Below are positions 20,885 to 30,335 of a stretch of DNA of 64,000 nucleotides, one piece after another. Made by a program: the position numbers and the translations under genes. The stretch spans positions 3,162,001 to 3,226,000 of the forward strand of contig NZ_JAPJZI010000001.1 in the NCBI RefSeq assembly GCF_027944115.1, written 5' to 3'. How positions within the stretch are numbered: the stretch's first letter is position 1; each line of letters begins with the position of its first letter. The notes under the pieces were generated by a model, which saw only the letters and a program-made list of their open reading frames with translations, was not told the DNA's origin and did not search any database. The stretch comes from Hoeflea prorocentri. GTDB lineage: Bacteria > Pseudomonadota > Alphaproteobacteria > Rhizobiales > Rhizobiaceae.

Positions 20885-21847
20885 ATGAAGAGACTCATAC
20901 TCGCGGCATGTTTCGCCGCAACAACGAGCCTTAGCGCACATGCCGCATCCGACACCGTCATGATCGGGGAACCGAGTTGGCCGGGCGCAAAGATCATCGC
21001 CAATCTGATCAAGGTGGTCATTGAGGAAAAACTCGGCGGCCAGGCAGAACTGGTGCCGGGCACCAATCCGGTGATTTTTGCGGCGATGGACGGCGGACGC
21101 GGAGACATTGACGTGCATCCGGATGTCTGGCTGCCGAACCAGAAAAGCCTGACCGACGAATATGTCGACGGGAAAGGCACGGTCGGCCTTTCGTCCGGCG
21201 CCTATGAAGGCCGCTCCGGCTTTTGTGTCCCGAGCTACATGGCGGAAGAGCATAACATCAAATCCGTGTTCGATCTTGCCACGCCTGAAGCCCAGGAACT
21301 GTTCGATGCAGATGGTGACGGAAAAGGTGAGATCTGGGTCGGCGCATCCGGCTGGGCATCCACCAATGTCCACAAGGTCAAAGCCCGCGACTACGGGATT
21401 GAGACATTCCTTGAGCCCGGCACGGAAGACGAAACGGTCTTCTATGCCAAGCTCAAGGACGTTGTCGCGCAAAAGAAAGGCGCAGTGTTTTACTGCTACA
21501 AGCCTCACTATGTGCATGCCCTTTACGACGTGACCATGCTGGAAGAGCCGGAGCACGATCCCGAAACCTACAAGATCGTGCAGCCGGACGCCGACGCGGA
21601 CTGGTACGACAAGTCGAAAATCACATCGGGCGACTCCGTCAAATCCGTTCGCATCGCTCATTCGAAGTCGCTTGAAGAACGCGCACCGGACGCAGCCAAA
21701 CTGCTTGCCAATATGGAGCTGAACTCCGATGACGTCTCGGCCTGGACCTTTGAGGTCGTGGTCAACGGCAAGGAGCCGGAAGACGTGGTCAGGGCCTGGG
21801 TTCAAGAGAATGGCCCAGCGGTGGACGCCTGGCTGGGCATCAAGTAA
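20885..21847 (+). CDS. Betaine/choline-type ABC transporter substrate-binding protein (OpuAC family)
   Basis: A 320-residue periplasmic binding protein with a clear signal peptide (KRLILAACFAATTSLSAHA, cleavage near AHA-ASDTV). The fold matches PF04069 (ProX/OpuAC): the N-terminal VMIGEPSWPGAKIIANLIKVVIEEKLG and a ligand-box region GDIDVHPDVWLPNQ and GFCVPSY are visible. Quaternary amines such as glycine betaine, choline or a related compound are the family ligands; which one cannot be told here. It is followed by a hairpin and then the ATPase gene. Confidence 0.85.
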   Translation: MKRLILAACFAATTSLSAHAASDTVMIGEPSWPGAKIIANLIKVVIEEKLGGQAELVPGTNPVIFAAMDGGRGDIDVHPDVWLPNQKSLTDEYVDGKGTVGLSSGAYEGRSGFCVPSYMAEEHNIKSVFDLATPEAQELFDADGDGKGEIWVGASGWASTNVHKVKARDYGIETFLEPGTEDETVFYAKLKDVVAQKKGAVFYCYKPHYVHALYDVTMLEEPEHDPETYKIVQPDADADWYDKSKITSGDSVKSVRIAHSKSLEERAPDAAKLLANMELNSDDVSAWTFEVVVNGKEPEDVVRAWVQENGPAVDAWLGIK

Positions 21848-21860
21848 GCAATACATCGAG

Positions 21861-21883
21861 CCTGCGGCCACTGCGGCCGCAGG
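21861..21883 (+). promoter_or_regulatory. Intercistronic hairpin after the betaine binding-protein gene
   Basis: A perfect 9-bp GC-rich stem CCTGCGGCC / GGCCGCAGG with a 5-nt loop, 14 nt after the binding-protein stop. No U-tract follows, so it is more likely a 3'-stabilising element or partial terminator than a full stop. Confidence 0.6.
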
Positions 21884-21910
21884 CATTATCTATTTGAGGG
21901 GATCGGTCCT

Positions 21911-22999
21911 ATGGAAAACAGCCGTGACGACCACCCGATCATCGCCCGCAACGTCTGGAAAATCTTCGGGGAACGAGCGCAGGAAGCCCATGCGGCAATC
22001 CTGTCCGACAATCTTTCCAAGGCGGAAGTACTAGAGCAGTTCGGCTGCGTCATCGGCGTTGCCGATGCGAGCTTTTCGATAGAAGAGGGCGAGATCTTCT
22101 GCATCATGGGTTTGTCGGGATCCGGTAAATCCACCCTGGTGCGACATGTCAACAGATTGCTGGAGCCGACGGCGGGAGAGATCCTGATCGAAGGCAGTGA
22201 CGTGACCAAGCTGAACGAGAGCCAGTTGCGTGACCTTCGCAACCAGAAGGTCGCGATGGTCTTTCAGAATTTCGGCCTCATGCCGCACCGCACGGTGCGC
22301 GACAATGTGGCCATGCCATTGGAAATTCGCGGCGCTTCCAAGCGCCAACGCTGGTCGGAGGCCGACCGCGTGCTCGACATGGTCAATCTGACCGGCTGGG
22401 AAGACAAATACGCCCATGAGCTTTCGGGCGGCATGCAACAACGTGTCGGCCTGGCACGCGCACTTGCCTGCAATCCGGGCATCCTGTTGATGGACGAGCC
22501 GTTCTCGGCCCTCGATCCGCTCATCCGCCGGCAGTTGCAGGACCAGTTCATGGACCTTTCGGCGACCTTGAAGAAAACGACGATCTTCATCACCCACGAT
22601 CTCGACGAAGCGATCCGGATCGGCAACCGTATCGCTATCATGAAGGACGGTCGGATCGTCCAGACCGGTACGCCGGAAGACATCGTGATGAACCCGGCCG
22701 ACGACTATGTCGCGGACTTCGTGGCCGGCATATCCAAGCTTGACCTTGTCTATGCCCATTCAATCATGGTGCCGATGCAAGGTTACGAGAGCGAACACGG
22801 CCCGGTGCCGGGTGATGCATCGAGAACCTCTCACAACAGCGACCTGAACGAGCTGATCAACGTTGCGGTCGAAACGGAAGGACCGATCGTCATCGAGGGC
22901 GATGACGGCGCAGCCATCGGCATCGTCGACCGGACCCGGCTCATGCGAGCCATTCAGGGTAATCGCAAGCAGGAGGCCGCAGCCAATGAGCCCGCGTGA
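21911..22999 (+). CDS. proV: Betaine/proline-type ABC transporter ATPase (ProV family)
   Basis: A 362-residue ATPase. Walker A GLSGSGKST, Q-loop FQNFGLMPHRTV, signature LSGGMQQRVGLARAL and Walker B ILLMDEPFSALDP are present. The N-terminal extension (IARNVWKIFGERAQEAHAAI) is the ProV/OpuAA type. After residue 275 there is a short C-terminal region that may be a degenerate CBS-like segment (IVIEGDDGAAIGIVDRTRLMRAIQG). It couples to the permease encoded next, overlapping its start by 14 nt. Confidence 0.87.
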   Translation: MENSRDDHPIIARNVWKIFGERAQEAHAAILSDNLSKAEVLEQFGCVIGVADASFSIEEGEIFCIMGLSGSGKSTLVRHVNRLLEPTAGEILIEGSDVTKLNESQLRDLRNQKVAMVFQNFGLMPHRTVRDNVAMPLEIRGASKRQRWSEADRVLDMVNLTGWEDKYAHELSGGMQQRVGLARALACNPGILLMDEPFSALDPLIRRQLQDQFMDLSATLKKTTIFITHDLDEAIRIGNRIAIMKDGRIVQTGTPEDIVMNPADDYVADFVAGISKLDLVYAHSIMVPMQGYESEHGPVPGDASRTSHNSDLNELINVAVETEGPIVIEGDDGAAIGIVDRTRLMRAIQGNRKQEAAANEPA

Positions 23000-24491
23000 C
23001 AGCGCAGACAGCGCCCTGGAGAACCTCGTCAGCAAATTTGCCGGCAGCAATGCCGCATACTATACGCGTCAGTTCTCCTATCTGAGTGAAGCGCCCGGCT
23101 TTCGGGTGAGTTTCAACTGGATGGCGGCCATTGCAAGCCCCGTCTGGTTCGGTGCACGCGGCCTTTGGTCGTGGTTCCTGATGTTCCTGCTGGTCGAAAC
23201 CTTCGCCTATATCCAGATCTTCCGCGGACTGCTCGGCAATCTTGGCCAGGATCAGCTTGAACGGGCGGAGGCCATCAGCCGAACCCTTGCGACAAGGATG
23301 GAGCAAATCGCCGCCGCCCGGGAATCGGGTGCAAGCAGCCTTGAAGCGCTGGAACGCGCGGCTGAATCTCTGCAACGCGCCTATGATGGTGCGCTTGCGG
23401 CGGCCGAGGCCGCGTCCGGCGATGCGGCCATGCTGATTGTCGTCGGCCTTGTCTTGTTGCTGGTGGCCAAATTGGCAGCGGCAATCACAGCCAACTGGGC
23501 ACTGGAGACCCGCTTTACCCGCTGGCGGTCCGATCCGTCACTGGCGAGCGGCCTTTCGATGAACCGGACCCTTGCGGCACTGGCAATCTTCCTTTGTGTT
23601 GCCGGGCTTTCGGCTGTTCGGTTCGCCCGGCCCGATATCGTTCCCCTCCTCCTGGACTTTCCGACCGACAAGAACTTCAGGATCGCGACGGCGGACTGGA
23701 TCAAGGACGGGTTTGATTGGGCCAAGCGCAGCGGCGCCGATTTCTTCAATGCCATCACGCTGGGCGTGCGATCCCTGCTCGACGGGCTTGAGATTGTCTT
23801 CGTCGGCACACCGTGGCCGGTGATCATGATCTTTGTCGGCATGCTTGCCTGGCTGACGGGCGGGAGCCGCGTCGCGATCTTCACAATCGCCGCGCTCGCC
23901 TATCTCGGCATTCTGGGTTTCTGGGAAAAGGCGATGACAACGATCTCGCTGCTCGGCGCAGCGGCGATGGTGTCGATCACACTTGGTATTCCGCTCGGCA
24001 TCTTGTGCGCGCGCCGGCCGAAGCTCTTCGCGGTGATCCGCCCGATCCTCGATTTCATGCAATCGATGCCGTCATTCGTCTACCTGATCCCGGTGATCGC
24101 GTTTTTCGGCGCCGGCAAGCCTGCGGCCATCGTCGCAACGCTGATCTTCGGTTCACCGCCGGTTGTCCGGCTGACGGTTCTGGGTTTGCAGCAGGTACCG
24201 GCAACCGTACGAGAGGCGGCCCTCGCCTTCGGTGCCACGCCGGCCTATCTGCTGTTCAAGGTCGATTTGCCGCTTGCCGCCCGAACCATCATGGCGGGGG
24301 TCAACCAGACGATCCTGATGTCCCTTGCAATGGTTGTGGTTGCGTCGCTGATCGGCGCGAAGGGGCTGGGCGAGGATGTTCTGGAAGCACTGCAGTTTGC
24401 ATCGGAAGGCCAAGGTATTCTGGCCGGATTGGCGATCCTGTTCTGTGCTTTGATCCTTGACCGTATTGTTGCCGGAAAACCGCAGAAATAA
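22986..24491 (+). CDS. Betaine-type ABC transporter permease (ProW family) with long N-terminal extension
   Basis: A 501-residue inner-membrane permease. The BPD_transp_1 domain is in the last 230 residues (GAAAMVSITLGIPLGILCARR, then the coupling loop EAALAFGATPAYLLFKVDLPLAARTI). Residues 1-200 form an extension: a segment resembling DUF2628 (VSFNWMAAIASPVWFGARGLW), two membrane spans, and an alanine/glutamate-rich stretch of about 60 residues that could form a coiled coil between them. Start at ATG 22986, inside the end of the ATPase gene; the frame is open further upstream but that part is proV in another frame. Confidence 0.84.
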   Translation: MSPRDSADSALENLVSKFAGSNAAYYTRQFSYLSEAPGFRVSFNWMAAIASPVWFGARGLWSWFLMFLLVETFAYIQIFRGLLGNLGQDQLERAEAISRTLATRMEQIAAARESGASSLEALERAAESLQRAYDGALAAAEAASGDAAMLIVVGLVLLLVAKLAAAITANWALETRFTRWRSDPSLASGLSMNRTLAALAIFLCVAGLSAVRFARPDIVPLLLDFPTDKNFRIATADWIKDGFDWAKRSGADFFNAITLGVRSLLDGLEIVFVGTPWPVIMIFVGMLAWLTGGSRVAIFTIAALAYLGILGFWEKAMTTISLLGAAAMVSITLGIPLGILCARRPKLFAVIRPILDFMQSMPSFVYLIPVIAFFGAGKPAAIVATLIFGSPPVVRLTVLGLQQVPATVREAALAFGATPAYLLFKVDLPLAARTIMAGVNQTILMSLAMVVVASLIGAKGLGEDVLEALQFASEGQGILAGLAILFCALILDRIVAGKPQK

Positions 24492-24516
24492 AGCGGTTGC
24501 CGGGATCGGATGAGAC

Positions 24517-24547
24517 GACCGTTTCGCCCATTTAGGGCGAAACGGTC
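24517..24547. terminator. Hairpin terminator between convergent betaine operon and DUF992 gene
   Basis: A perfect 13-bp stem GACCGTTTCGCCC / GGGCGAAACGGTC with loop ATTTA. It sits between the two convergent stops and probably serves both strands; the U-tract is weak. Confidence 0.78.
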
Positions 24548-24553
24548 AAAGTA

Positions 24554-25021
24554 CTAGTTCACAGATCTCAGCGTGAAGCGCGACACGCCGGCGGCAATAT
24601 TCAGCCCGGTCTGAACCTGAAGGTTGACCGGCTGCAACGAGATCGAATTCTCGAACCCGCCAAGCAGAACATTGGCACCTGCGCCAACCACAACAGTGGC
24701 TTCCGCCGAAACGCCGACATAGGTTCCGTTCAATGCACCCTGGGGTACCGGCTTGCTGGGCGCAAACACCAGCCAGACCAGTTCGGTTGTCTCGGCCTTG
24801 CCGATGTCGAGGCCGATTTTCTCAATCGATCCATCATAGCGTTCGGTCGTGCCGTTGATCGAGGTATAGGTGCACCCCAACGTCTTGTCAGATGCAAGAA
24901 TATAACGAGCGGAGTCGGCGACAGAACAGGCCAGCTGGCCGATCTTGACGCGCTCTGCGGCAGAGGCGGGCATGGCGGTTATTGCGGCCGCGAACAGGGC
25001 CGCCAGTGTCAGTTTCTTCAT
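24554..25021 (-). CDS. Secreted DUF992 family protein
   Basis: A 155-residue exported protein with a standard signal peptide (KKLTLAALFAAAITAMPASA-AERVKIG). The mature part has the DUF992 pattern: IGQLACSVADSARYILASDKTLGCTY, then ETTELVWLVFAP and glycine-rich GTYVGVSAEATVVVGAGANVLLGG. Only two cysteines are visible and could form one disulfide. The family is common in Hyphomicrobiales and has no known function. The ATG at 25021 starts the signal peptide; the frame to 25051 is not signal-like. Confidence 0.82.
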   Translation of the reverse strand: MKKLTLAALFAAAITAMPASAAERVKIGQLACSVADSARYILASDKTLGCTYTSINGTTERYDGSIEKIGLDIGKAETTELVWLVFAPSKPVPQGALNGTYVGVSAEATVVVGAGANVLLGGFENSISLQPVNLQVQTGLNIAAGVSRFTLRSVN

Positions 25022-25234
25022 TTTCCAAATGCTCCTGGGTTCGGATCGCACGGCACAACGCCGAGCCTCCGATTGAAATTGGCCTTAGACGCCGCAATTA
25101 TGATCGCGATAAGGCAAAATCAAGCGGTTGCGGCGAATTGCTCACAAAAGGCCTGACAATGCCAGCCGCACCGCCAAATCCCGCTGCTTATGGTTTTCAA
25201 AAACTTACAAAGGCGATCTCGGAGAGTTGGGTGA

Positions 25235-26713
25235 TCAGCCGTCCAGGTAAATGCGCATGGCATTGGCGCTGCCGCCGTACCAGATTAGGGAAAGCCACCG
25301 TTCGAAGGCCCTGACAAATTGCTGTTCTTCAACAAGATCGCCGTAAAACTGACTTTGTTCGAGCCACGCGGCCGGGCGCTGACGCGCGGCGCGTGCTGCG
25401 GTCTGAAGCTCGTCCCATAGCGGATCATTTGGCTTGATGAGGGAGCCGTCTTCACGCGTGCCTTCGCACATGCGCGCCCACAGCGCCTCAACCAGGGCGA
25501 GGCCCTCGACCGGCGTGCCGGCGGACAGGCCATCACGCAGGACCGGCAGCACGAAGCCCGTGTGCCGGGCCGAGCCGTCGAAGGCAACACGGCGAGTCGT
25601 ATCGACGATGGCAGGGTTTGAGAAGCGCCGGTCGATGAGGTCGATATAGTCCTGCGGTGTCATACCGGGCACCGGTTTGACATGCGGTGCGATCTCCTCC
25701 GATTGAACCTTGCGGAAAAGGCCATTGATGAGTGGATGCGCCATACAATCCGAAATGGTCTCAACCGACAGGATCTCGCCCGGATTGGCGATGATCTGGT
25801 GTCCGGCATTCAGCATCCGGATCTTCATTGCCTCATAGTCGTGGACATTGTCTGTAATGGTCGCTCCGACCCGTTCCCAATCCGGCCGGCCGGCACAGAA
25901 ATTGTCCTCAATCACCCATTGGCGGTACTTTTCATGCGTGACCGGCACGCGGTCGTCGATGCCAAGCCCGCGCACCAGATCGAGTTCCTTATCGCCGGTT
26001 GTCGGCACGATGCAGTCGACCATTGAATTGGGGAAACTGCAGTGCGTGTCGATCCAGTCGGCAAGCTCCGGATCGCTCAGCCCGGCAAGCGAAACCACCG
26101 CCTGGCGCAAGATCTCACCATTGGCCTGCAGGTTGTCACAGCTTTGTCCAGTGAATGGCAAGAGGCCACGCCGGCGACGGATATCCAGTGCCGCAACCAT
26201 CGCGCCGAAAGCGGTACGCGGTGCCTGCGGATTGGCGGCATCATGCAGGATATCGGGATGTGTCGCATCAAAACTGCCGCTTGCCGGGTCGAGATAATAT
26301 CCCCCCTCGGTTACTGTCAGCGTGACAATGCGGATCGCGGGTTCGGCCAGTTGTTCAATAAGCGCGCGATTGTCCTTTTCCACCGGTGCATAGCCCGTCA
26401 TTGAACCGATCACCTCTGCCGATGGGCCTGAAGAATCGAGTTCGATCAGCGTGGTAAGGCAATCCTGCGCCAGAAGTTTTTCGCGCTGCCTGGCATCATG
26501 CGGGCGAACGCCGGCGCCGATGATCGACCAATCCTGACACAATCCCATGTCAAAGAGCCGGTGGAGATACCAGGCCTGATGCGCGCGGTGAAAATTTCCA
26601 AGGCCGATATGCACTATGCCGGGCGTGAGGGCAGACCGGTCGTATTTCGGCACCCTGACCGTCTCCGGCAGGCTTGAAAGGGTGGCGTCCGAAAGCGGCG
26701 TCAGCTCATCCAT
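25235..26713 (-). CDS. mtlK: Mannitol 2-dehydrogenase (long-chain mannitol dehydrogenase family)
   Basis: A 492-residue enzyme, the usual length for MtlK. The N-terminal Rossmann part includes GIVHIGLGNFHRAHQAWYL, and the catalytic region is visible as MLNAGHQIIANPGEILS with the mannitol-dehydrogenase helix pattern KxxxxNxxH approximated by KIRMLNAGH. It oxidises D-mannitol (often also D-arabinitol) to the ketose with NAD+. It is last in the smoEFGK-smoS-mtlK operon and overlaps smoS by 13 nt. Confidence 0.9.
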   Translation of the reverse strand: MDELTPLSDATLSSLPETVRVPKYDRSALTPGIVHIGLGNFHRAHQAWYLHRLFDMGLCQDWSIIGAGVRPHDARQREKLLAQDCLTTLIELDSSGPSAEVIGSMTGYAPVEKDNRALIEQLAEPAIRIVTLTVTEGGYYLDPASGSFDATHPDILHDAANPQAPRTAFGAMVAALDIRRRRGLLPFTGQSCDNLQANGEILRQAVVSLAGLSDPELADWIDTHCSFPNSMVDCIVPTTGDKELDLVRGLGIDDRVPVTHEKYRQWVIEDNFCAGRPDWERVGATITDNVHDYEAMKIRMLNAGHQIIANPGEILSVETISDCMAHPLINGLFRKVQSEEIAPHVKPVPGMTPQDYIDLIDRRFSNPAIVDTTRRVAFDGSARHTGFVLPVLRDGLSAGTPVEGLALVEALWARMCEGTREDGSLIKPNDPLWDELQTAARAARQRPAAWLEQSQFYGDLVEEQQFVRAFERWLSLIWYGGSANAMRIYLDG

Positions 26714-27471
26714 TGTCCACCATCGACATTATAGGTCTGTGCAACGACGTAGTCGGCTTCTTTGCTGGCCAGAAAGACGGCCATGCCGGTGAGATCTTCG
26801 GCCTTGCCCATCCTGCCATAGGGCACAGCTTCGCCAACTTCTTTCTTCTTCTGTCCCGGACGTTTGTTCTCATATTTAGCAAAGAAGGCGTCGACACCGT
26901 CCCAGTGCTCGCCATCCACCACGCCGGGTGCGATGGCGTTCACATTGATGCCGTGGCGAATAAGATCCAGGCCGGCGGATTGCGTCAGGCTGATGACCGC
27001 CGCTTTTGTCGCGCAATAGACGGCGACAAGCGCCTCGCCGCGCCGGCCGGCCTGGCTGGCCATGTTGATGATCTTGCCGCCGCCGCGGTCCTTCATGTGC
27101 TTTGCCACGGCCTGCATGGTGAACAGCGTGCCGCTGACATTGATATCGAAAACCCGCTGATAGTCATTGCGTTCGATTTCGACGATGGGCGCCGCGGTGA
27201 AGACCGCCGCGTTGTTGACAAGGATATCGACGCCGCCGAGGACGGAGATGGTTTCGTCTAAGGCCTTGTCGATGCTCTCCTGGCGCGTGACATCCATATG
27301 CACGGCCATTGCAGCCTGGCCGATATTGGCGGCCTCGCTGCGGGCCCTTTCGATATCGATATCTGCAATCGCAACGCGCGCACCTTCACCCACATAAGCC
27401 TTGGCGAATTCCAGTCCGATGCCTCGTGCGGCTCCGGTAATCAGTGCCGTTTTTCCTTCGAGCCGTTTCAT
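26701..27471 (-). CDS. smoS: Sorbitol dehydrogenase SmoS (short-chain dehydrogenase)
   Basis: A 256-residue SDR. The nucleotide motif TGAARGIG (residues 12-19), NNAA, catalytic serine in [10 protein letters not shown] and YCATK (YxxxK) are present. The [21 protein letters not shown] segment is characteristic of the polyol (sorbitol/L-iditol) dehydrogenase subgroup. It oxidises D-sorbitol to fructose with NAD+ in the cytoplasm. The start overlaps the smoK stop by 4 nt. Confidence 0.9.
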   Translation of the reverse strand: MKRLEGKTALITGAARGIGLEFAKAYVGEGARVAIADIDIERARSEAANIGQAAMAVHMDVTRQESIDKALDETISVLGGVDILVNNAAVFTAAPIVEIERNDYQRVFDINVSGTLFTMQAVAKHMKDRGGGKIINMASQAGRRGEALVAVYCATKAAVISLTQSAGLDLIRHGINVNAIAPGVVDGEHWDGVDAFFAKYENKRPGQKKKEVGEAVPYGRMGKAEDLTGMAVFLASKEADYVVAQTYNVDGGQWMS

Positions 27472-28472
27472 GCGATGCGCAGGCCCTCGGCGTCGAATTT
27501 CTGAATCTGATCAGGGCGCGGCGTCAGATGAATGCTGTCGCCGTGACGGAAGCTCACCTCGCCGGGCGCACGCACCGTGATTGTTTCGGCAAGACCGGTC
27601 TCGTGGATATGAAAGAAGGTGTCGGAGCCGAGATGTTCGGCAACGCCGACTTTACCCTGCCACGTTCCATCGCCCTGAGCCACGTCGATATGCTCGGGCC
27701 GCACGCCGATCGTGTGGGCGTTGTGTTTCGCAGCCTCTGACCCGTCGATAAGATTCATCTTTGGCGAGCCGATGAAACCGGCGACAAAGAGATTGGCCGG
27801 TTTGCGATACAGTTCTAGAGGCGAGCCGACCTGTTCGATATGGCCCGCGCGCAGAACCACAATCTTGTCGGCCATAGTCATGGCCTCCACCTGGTCGTGC
27901 GTGACATAGATCATCGTTGTTTCAAGCCGGTTGTGCAGTTCGCTTATTTCAAGGCGCATTCCGACCCGGAGCGCGGCGTCCAGGTTGGACAATGGCTCAT
28001 CGAACAGAAAGGCCGCCGGTTCACGCACGATGGCGCGGCCGATGGCGACGCGCTGCCGCTGGCCGCCCGACAATTGCCCCGGGCGGCGGTCGAGATAGTC
28101 CGTCAGGTTGAGCGCTGCAGCAGCCTGCTCGATCCGGCGGTCCTGTTCAGCCTGATCAATTTTCGCCATACGCATCGGAAATGCGATGTTCTTGCGCACG
28201 CTCATGTGCGGATAGAGCGCATAGGACTGGAACACCATCGCCAGGCCGCGCTTGGCGGGTGGAATATTGGTGGCGTCCGTGCCGTCGATCTTGATCGTGC
28301 CGGAGGTGAGATCTTCCAGTCCGGCAATCAGCCGCAACAGTGTGGACTTGCCGCAGCCGGACGGTCCGACAAAGACCGCGAACTCGCCATCTTCGATCGT
28401 CAGGTCCAGAGGTGGGATCACCTCGACATCACCGAATTTCTTGGTGACTTTTTCAAGCTTGATCTGTCCCAT
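27468..28472 (-). CDS. smoK: Polyol ABC transporter ATPase SmoK
   Basis: A 334-residue MalK/UgpC-type ATPase: Walker [10 protein letters not shown], signature [15 protein letters not shown], Walker [13 protein letters not shown], then a TOBE-like regulatory domain from about residue 240 ([15 protein letters not shown]). It drives import of sorbitol and mannitol through SmoFG. It follows smoG by 11 nt. Confidence 0.9.
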   Translation of the reverse strand: MGQIKLEKVTKKFGDVEVIPPLDLTIEDGEFAVFVGPSGCGKSTLLRLIAGLEDLTSGTIKIDGTDATNIPPAKRGLAMVFQSYALYPHMSVRKNIAFPMRMAKIDQAEQDRRIEQAAAALNLTDYLDRRPGQLSGGQRQRVAIGRAIVREPAAFLFDEPLSNLDAALRVGMRLEISELHNRLETTMIYVTHDQVEAMTMADKIVVLRAGHIEQVGSPLELYRKPANLFVAGFIGSPKMNLIDGSEAAKHNAHTIGVRPEHIDVAQGDGTWQGKVGVAEHLGSDTFFHIHETGLAETITVRAPGEVSFRHGDSIHLTPRPDQIQKFDAEGLRIA

Positions 28473-28483
28473 GATGTCTTTCC

Positions 28484-29314
28484 TTATTTGACCGCGCCGA
28501 AGGTGAGACCGCGCACCAGCTGCTTCTGGCTGAACCAGCCAAGGATCAGGATCGGTGCGATGGCCATGGTCGAGGCCGCCGAGAGCTTGGCGTAAAACAG
28601 ACCCTCGGGGCTGGAATAGCTGGCAATGAATGCGGTGAGTGGTGCAGCGTTTGCAGCCGTCAGATTGAGCGTCCAGAACGCTTCGTTCCAGGCGAGAATG
28701 AAATTCAGGAGGATCGTCGAGGCGATGCCGGGCACGGCCATCGGCGTCAGGACATAAAAGATTTCCTCACGCAGGGATGCGCCGTCCATACGGGCCGCCT
28801 CAAGAATTTCCGCCGGAATCTCCCTGAAATAGGTGTAGAGCATCCAGACGATAATCGGCAGGTTGATGAGCATCAGGACGATGGTCAATCCGACCCGCGT
28901 ATCCAGCAGTCCAAGCTGAATGAACAGCAGATAGATCGGATAAAGAACGCCGACCGCAGGCAGCATCTTGGTGGAGAGCATCCAAAGCAGAATGTCTTTG
29001 GTCCGTCTCGAGGGCACAAAGGCCATCGACCATGCCGCAGGCACCGCAATGATGATACCCAACACTGTCGATCCACCGGCGATGATGACCGAGTTCCACA
29101 AAAAGCGCAGATAGTCGGACCGTTCCTGTACGACGGCGTAGTTCTCGAGTGTCCAGTCAAAAAACAGGAAGATGGGTGGATCGTTGATCGCCTGCGCTTC
29201 CGTTTTGAAGCTGGTCAGGAACGTCCACAGGATCGGAAAGAATATCAGCAGGCCGATCAGCCATGCGAGCGCAGTATTGAACGCTTTACGGTTGGTGGTG
29301 ACAGCTCGGGCCAT
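28484..29314 (-). CDS. smoG: Polyol ABC transporter permease SmoG
   Basis: A 276-residue permease of the MalG type with six hydrophobic segments and the EAA-like coupling loop [25 protein letters not shown]. The ATG at 29314 has GAGGAG upstream and is 11 nt after smoF. Confidence 0.9.
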   Translation of the reverse strand: MARAVTTNRKAFNTALAWLIGLLIFFPILWTFLTSFKTEAQAINDPPIFLFFDWTLENYAVVQERSDYLRFLWNSVIIAGGSTVLGIIIAVPAAWSMAFVPSRRTKDILLWMLSTKMLPAVGVLYPIYLLFIQLGLLDTRVGLTIVLMLINLPIIVWMLYTYFREIPAEILEAARMDGASLREEIFYVLTPMAVPGIASTILLNFILAWNEAFWTLNLTAANAAPLTAFIASYSSPEGLFYAKLSAASTMAIAPILILGWFSQKQLVRGLTFGAVK

Positions 29315-29325
29315 GGTCTATCTCC

Positions 29326-30204
29326 TCACGCGTCCAGGTTCTTGCCGACGATGCGCATCAGGAAGATCGCAACGATGTTGGCGAGTATGATGGCGTAGAT
29401 ACCGCCCGCAGAACCCAAGCCGACATTCTGGCTTTCCAGCACACGCTGGAAGATCAGATAGGTCAGGGTCTTGGTGCCGAAGGCGCCGCCGGTGGTGACG
29501 AAGATCTCCGCGAAGATCGACAGGAGAAAGATCGTCTGGATCAGGATGACGATTGTGATGGCGCGGCTGAGATGCGGCAGGATGATATACCAGAAGCGGC
29601 TGAGCAACGGTGCGCCGTCCATCTCCGCCGCTTCAAGCTGCTCGCTGTCGAGCGACTGGATTGCGGTCAACAGGATCAGCGTCGCAAAGGGGAGCCATTG
29701 CCAGCTGACAATCATGATGAGCGACGGGAGGGCCGCCTGACTCAACCATTCCACCGGTGTGGCGCCGACTGCCTTCCAGAGATAGGACAGCAACCCGTTG
29801 TTGGGGTCCATGAACATGTTTTTCCACACCAGAGCCGAGACGGTGGGCATGACGAAAAACGGTGCAATCACGAGAATGCGGACGACGCCCTGCCCCCACA
29901 TGGGCTGATCCAGCAACATGGCCAGCAAAACGCCGAGGACCACAGTGACGATCAGAACCCCTCCAACGATGATGAGGGTCGCCTGGATGCTGGGCCAGAA
30001 AGAACTGGAGCCAACGAACCGGACGTAGTTGGCAAACCCCACCCATTCCAGCCCATTGGCCATGGAGTCGCCTCTGAGCGGGAGATACTTCTTGAACGAA
30101 AAGAACAGCGTCATCGTCAGGGGCACCAGCATCCAGCCCAGAAGCAGGATTACTGCGGGTGCCATCATGATGCGGGCTGCGGAACGGGAATGCTGGGTCG
30201 CCAT
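29326..30204 (-). CDS. smoF: Polyol ABC transporter permease SmoF
   Basis: A 292-residue permease of the MalF type with six hydrophobic segments and the coupling loop EAAEMDGAPLLSRFWYIILPHLSRA. The start is set at ATG 30204 because GAGGAGG lies 6 nt upstream; the open frame begins 8 codons earlier without a ribosome binding site. Confidence 0.9.
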   Translation of the reverse strand: MATQHSRSAARIMMAPAVILLLGWMLVPLTMTLFFSFKKYLPLRGDSMANGLEWVGFANYVRFVGSSSFWPSIQATLIIVGGVLIVTVVLGVLLAMLLDQPMWGQGVVRILVIAPFFVMPTVSALVWKNMFMDPNNGLLSYLWKAVGATPVEWLSQAALPSLIMIVSWQWLPFATLILLTAIQSLDSEQLEAAEMDGAPLLSRFWYIILPHLSRAITIVILIQTIFLLSIFAEIFVTTGGAFGTKTLTYLIFQRVLESQNVGLGSAGGIYAIILANIVAIFLMRIVGKNLDA

Positions 30205-30279
30205 GACAAACCTCCTCTGTTGGCGCACTGTGACGCCAGTTCAGATGATCGGTAAAGGGTGTTGCGGCTTTTGGATTGC

Positions 30280-30311
30280 CGGAGGGCGGGAGACGCATGC
30301 GCCGCCCTCCG
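30280..30311 (-). promoter_or_regulatory. Intercistronic hairpin after smoE
   Basis: A 10-bp GC-rich stem CGGAGGGCGG / CCGCCCTCCG around a 12-nt loop that itself contains the palindrome CGCATGCG. It lies 24 nt after the smoE stop and before smoF on the minus strand; no U-tract follows, so partial termination or 3'-end stabilisation is likelier than full termination. Confidence 0.6.
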
Positions 30312-30335
30312 GGCTTGCCTCCAGGAGGAGAGGCT

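Noticed and set aside
20789-21886. A 365-codon open frame on the minus strand
   Set aside because: Antisense to the betaine binding-protein gene, which has an intact signal peptide and family motifs.
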